40,271 nucleotides of DNA, taken from Chthonomonas sp035294165 (GTDB lineage: Bacteria > Armatimonadota > Chthonomonadetes > Chthonomonadales > Chthonomonadaceae). Positions 39,940 through 40,271 of this stretch are shown here, in pieces. Position 1 is the first letter of the stretch. The number at the start of each line of letters is the position of its first letter. Made by a program: the position numbers and the translations under genes. The stretch lies in the NCBI RefSeq assembly GCF_035294165.1, contig NZ_DATGLN010000180.1, positions 1-40,271 on the forward strand, in the 5' to 3' direction. The notes under the pieces were generated by a model, which saw only the letters and a list, made by a program, of their open reading frames with translations, was not told where the DNA came from and searched no databases.

Positions 39940-40271
39940 TTAGGGCCTGGGCTTTAGTTGACCCAACATCTCATAGACGCGAATAACGGCCTGATTCACG
40001 AGCCTCTCGCCAGCACCTACCTCTATCCAGGCCGTTGGCCCGCTCGCTCCATACCCTCCATATGCCGCCGCGCGAATGGTGGGAAAATAGCCGAAGTAGC
40101 CGTTCGCATAACCCAACAACAAGCTGTCCGGAACCGGGCAGCACTCCCGCCAAAGCTGTTGAAACGCAACGAAAGGTTCCCCGGGAACGGTCATAAGCGC
40201 CAATCGCTTCCCGATAAGCACGGTGGTTAGAGGCACTTGACTTTCCCGCTCCATGCGCGGCGTAAACCAAC
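39940..40271 (-). CDS. neutral ceramidase-like protein, 5' part beyond the window
   Basis: The frame is open through the right edge, giving the last ~110 residues. Features include VPLTTVLIGKRLALMTVPGE, PFVAFQQLWREC, and YANGYFGYFPTIRAAAYGGY followed by VGAGERLVNQAVIRVYEML. These match the end of the neutral/alkaline ceramidase-like family (N-acylsphingosine amidohydrolase fold), many bacterial members of which have unknown substrates. The catalytic Ser region is outside the window, so activity cannot be judged. Confidence 0.55.
   Translation of the reverse strand, partial: WFTPRMERESQVPLTTVLIGKRLALMTVPGEPFVAFQQLWRECCPVPDSLLLGYANGYFGYFPTIRAAAYGGYGASGPTAWIEVGAGERLVNQAVIRVYEMLGQLKPRP

Overview
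The window reads as a piece of chromosome from a diderm bacterium, probably an Armatimonadota member close to Chthonomonas. This is inference from gene content: a DUF1559-type prepilin with the H-x9-DG tail, an S-layer-homology protein joined to an outer-membrane barrel, secreted beta-propeller and glycoside-hydrolase-like proteins, coproheme decarboxylase, and standard bacterial rpmH-rnpA-yidD-yidC-khpB and infC-rpmI-rplT-pheS-pheT blocks. Base composition looks moderately GC-rich by eye and was not computed. No rRNA, tRNA, CRISPR array or intact insertion sequence was found.

Layout. 1-4.7 kb (minus): a LacI-family regulator behind a full-consensus promoter with an operator-like palindrome at its start site, then a prepilin-like protein, a TPR membrane protein, a small membrane protein and a truncated FG-GAP lipoprotein. 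4.7-6.5 kb: a small membrane protein and a LarA-like (lactate racemase fold) enzyme, divergent from overlapping -10 elements. 6.5-12.3 kb (minus): an SLH-barrel protein with its own promoter, then three secreted proteins (glycoside hydrolase-like, TolB-like propeller, Gly/Pro/Tyr-rich protein). 12.4-20.1 kb (plus): aldo/keto reductase, periplasmic WD40 propeller, chdC, queG, then a promoter followed by a TPR protein, a YfhO-like membrane protein and a thioesterase.

20.1-24.9 kb (minus): gpsA, a dolichyl-phosphate-mannose-synthase-like transferase, rpmH (44 codons), rnpA, yidD, yidC and khpB. 25.1-28.3 kb (minus): a sulfatase-superfamily enzyme with Thr at the nucleophile position and a halogenase-fold FAD enzyme. 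28.4-32.4 kb (minus): accB, hom, a DUF1854 protein and a MATE exporter behind a good promoter. 32.4-37.0 kb (minus): infC-rpmI-rplT, a terminator, then pheS-pheT. infC appears to start at AUC, and PheT lacks the N-terminal tRNA-binding OB domain.

37.0-40.3 kb: a decayed TnpB (IS605 OrfB) remnant, two tandem paralogous membrane-anchored proteins of unknown function with a possible third relic, and the 3' part of a ceramidase-like gene running off the right edge.

No single large undescribed system stands out. The strongest leads are the shortened PheT, the LacI control region, the Thr-type sulfatase-fold enzyme, the overlapping divergent promoter, and the tandem unknown family at 37.7-39.8 kb. 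Spacings and motifs were read by eye; no search or alignment was run.
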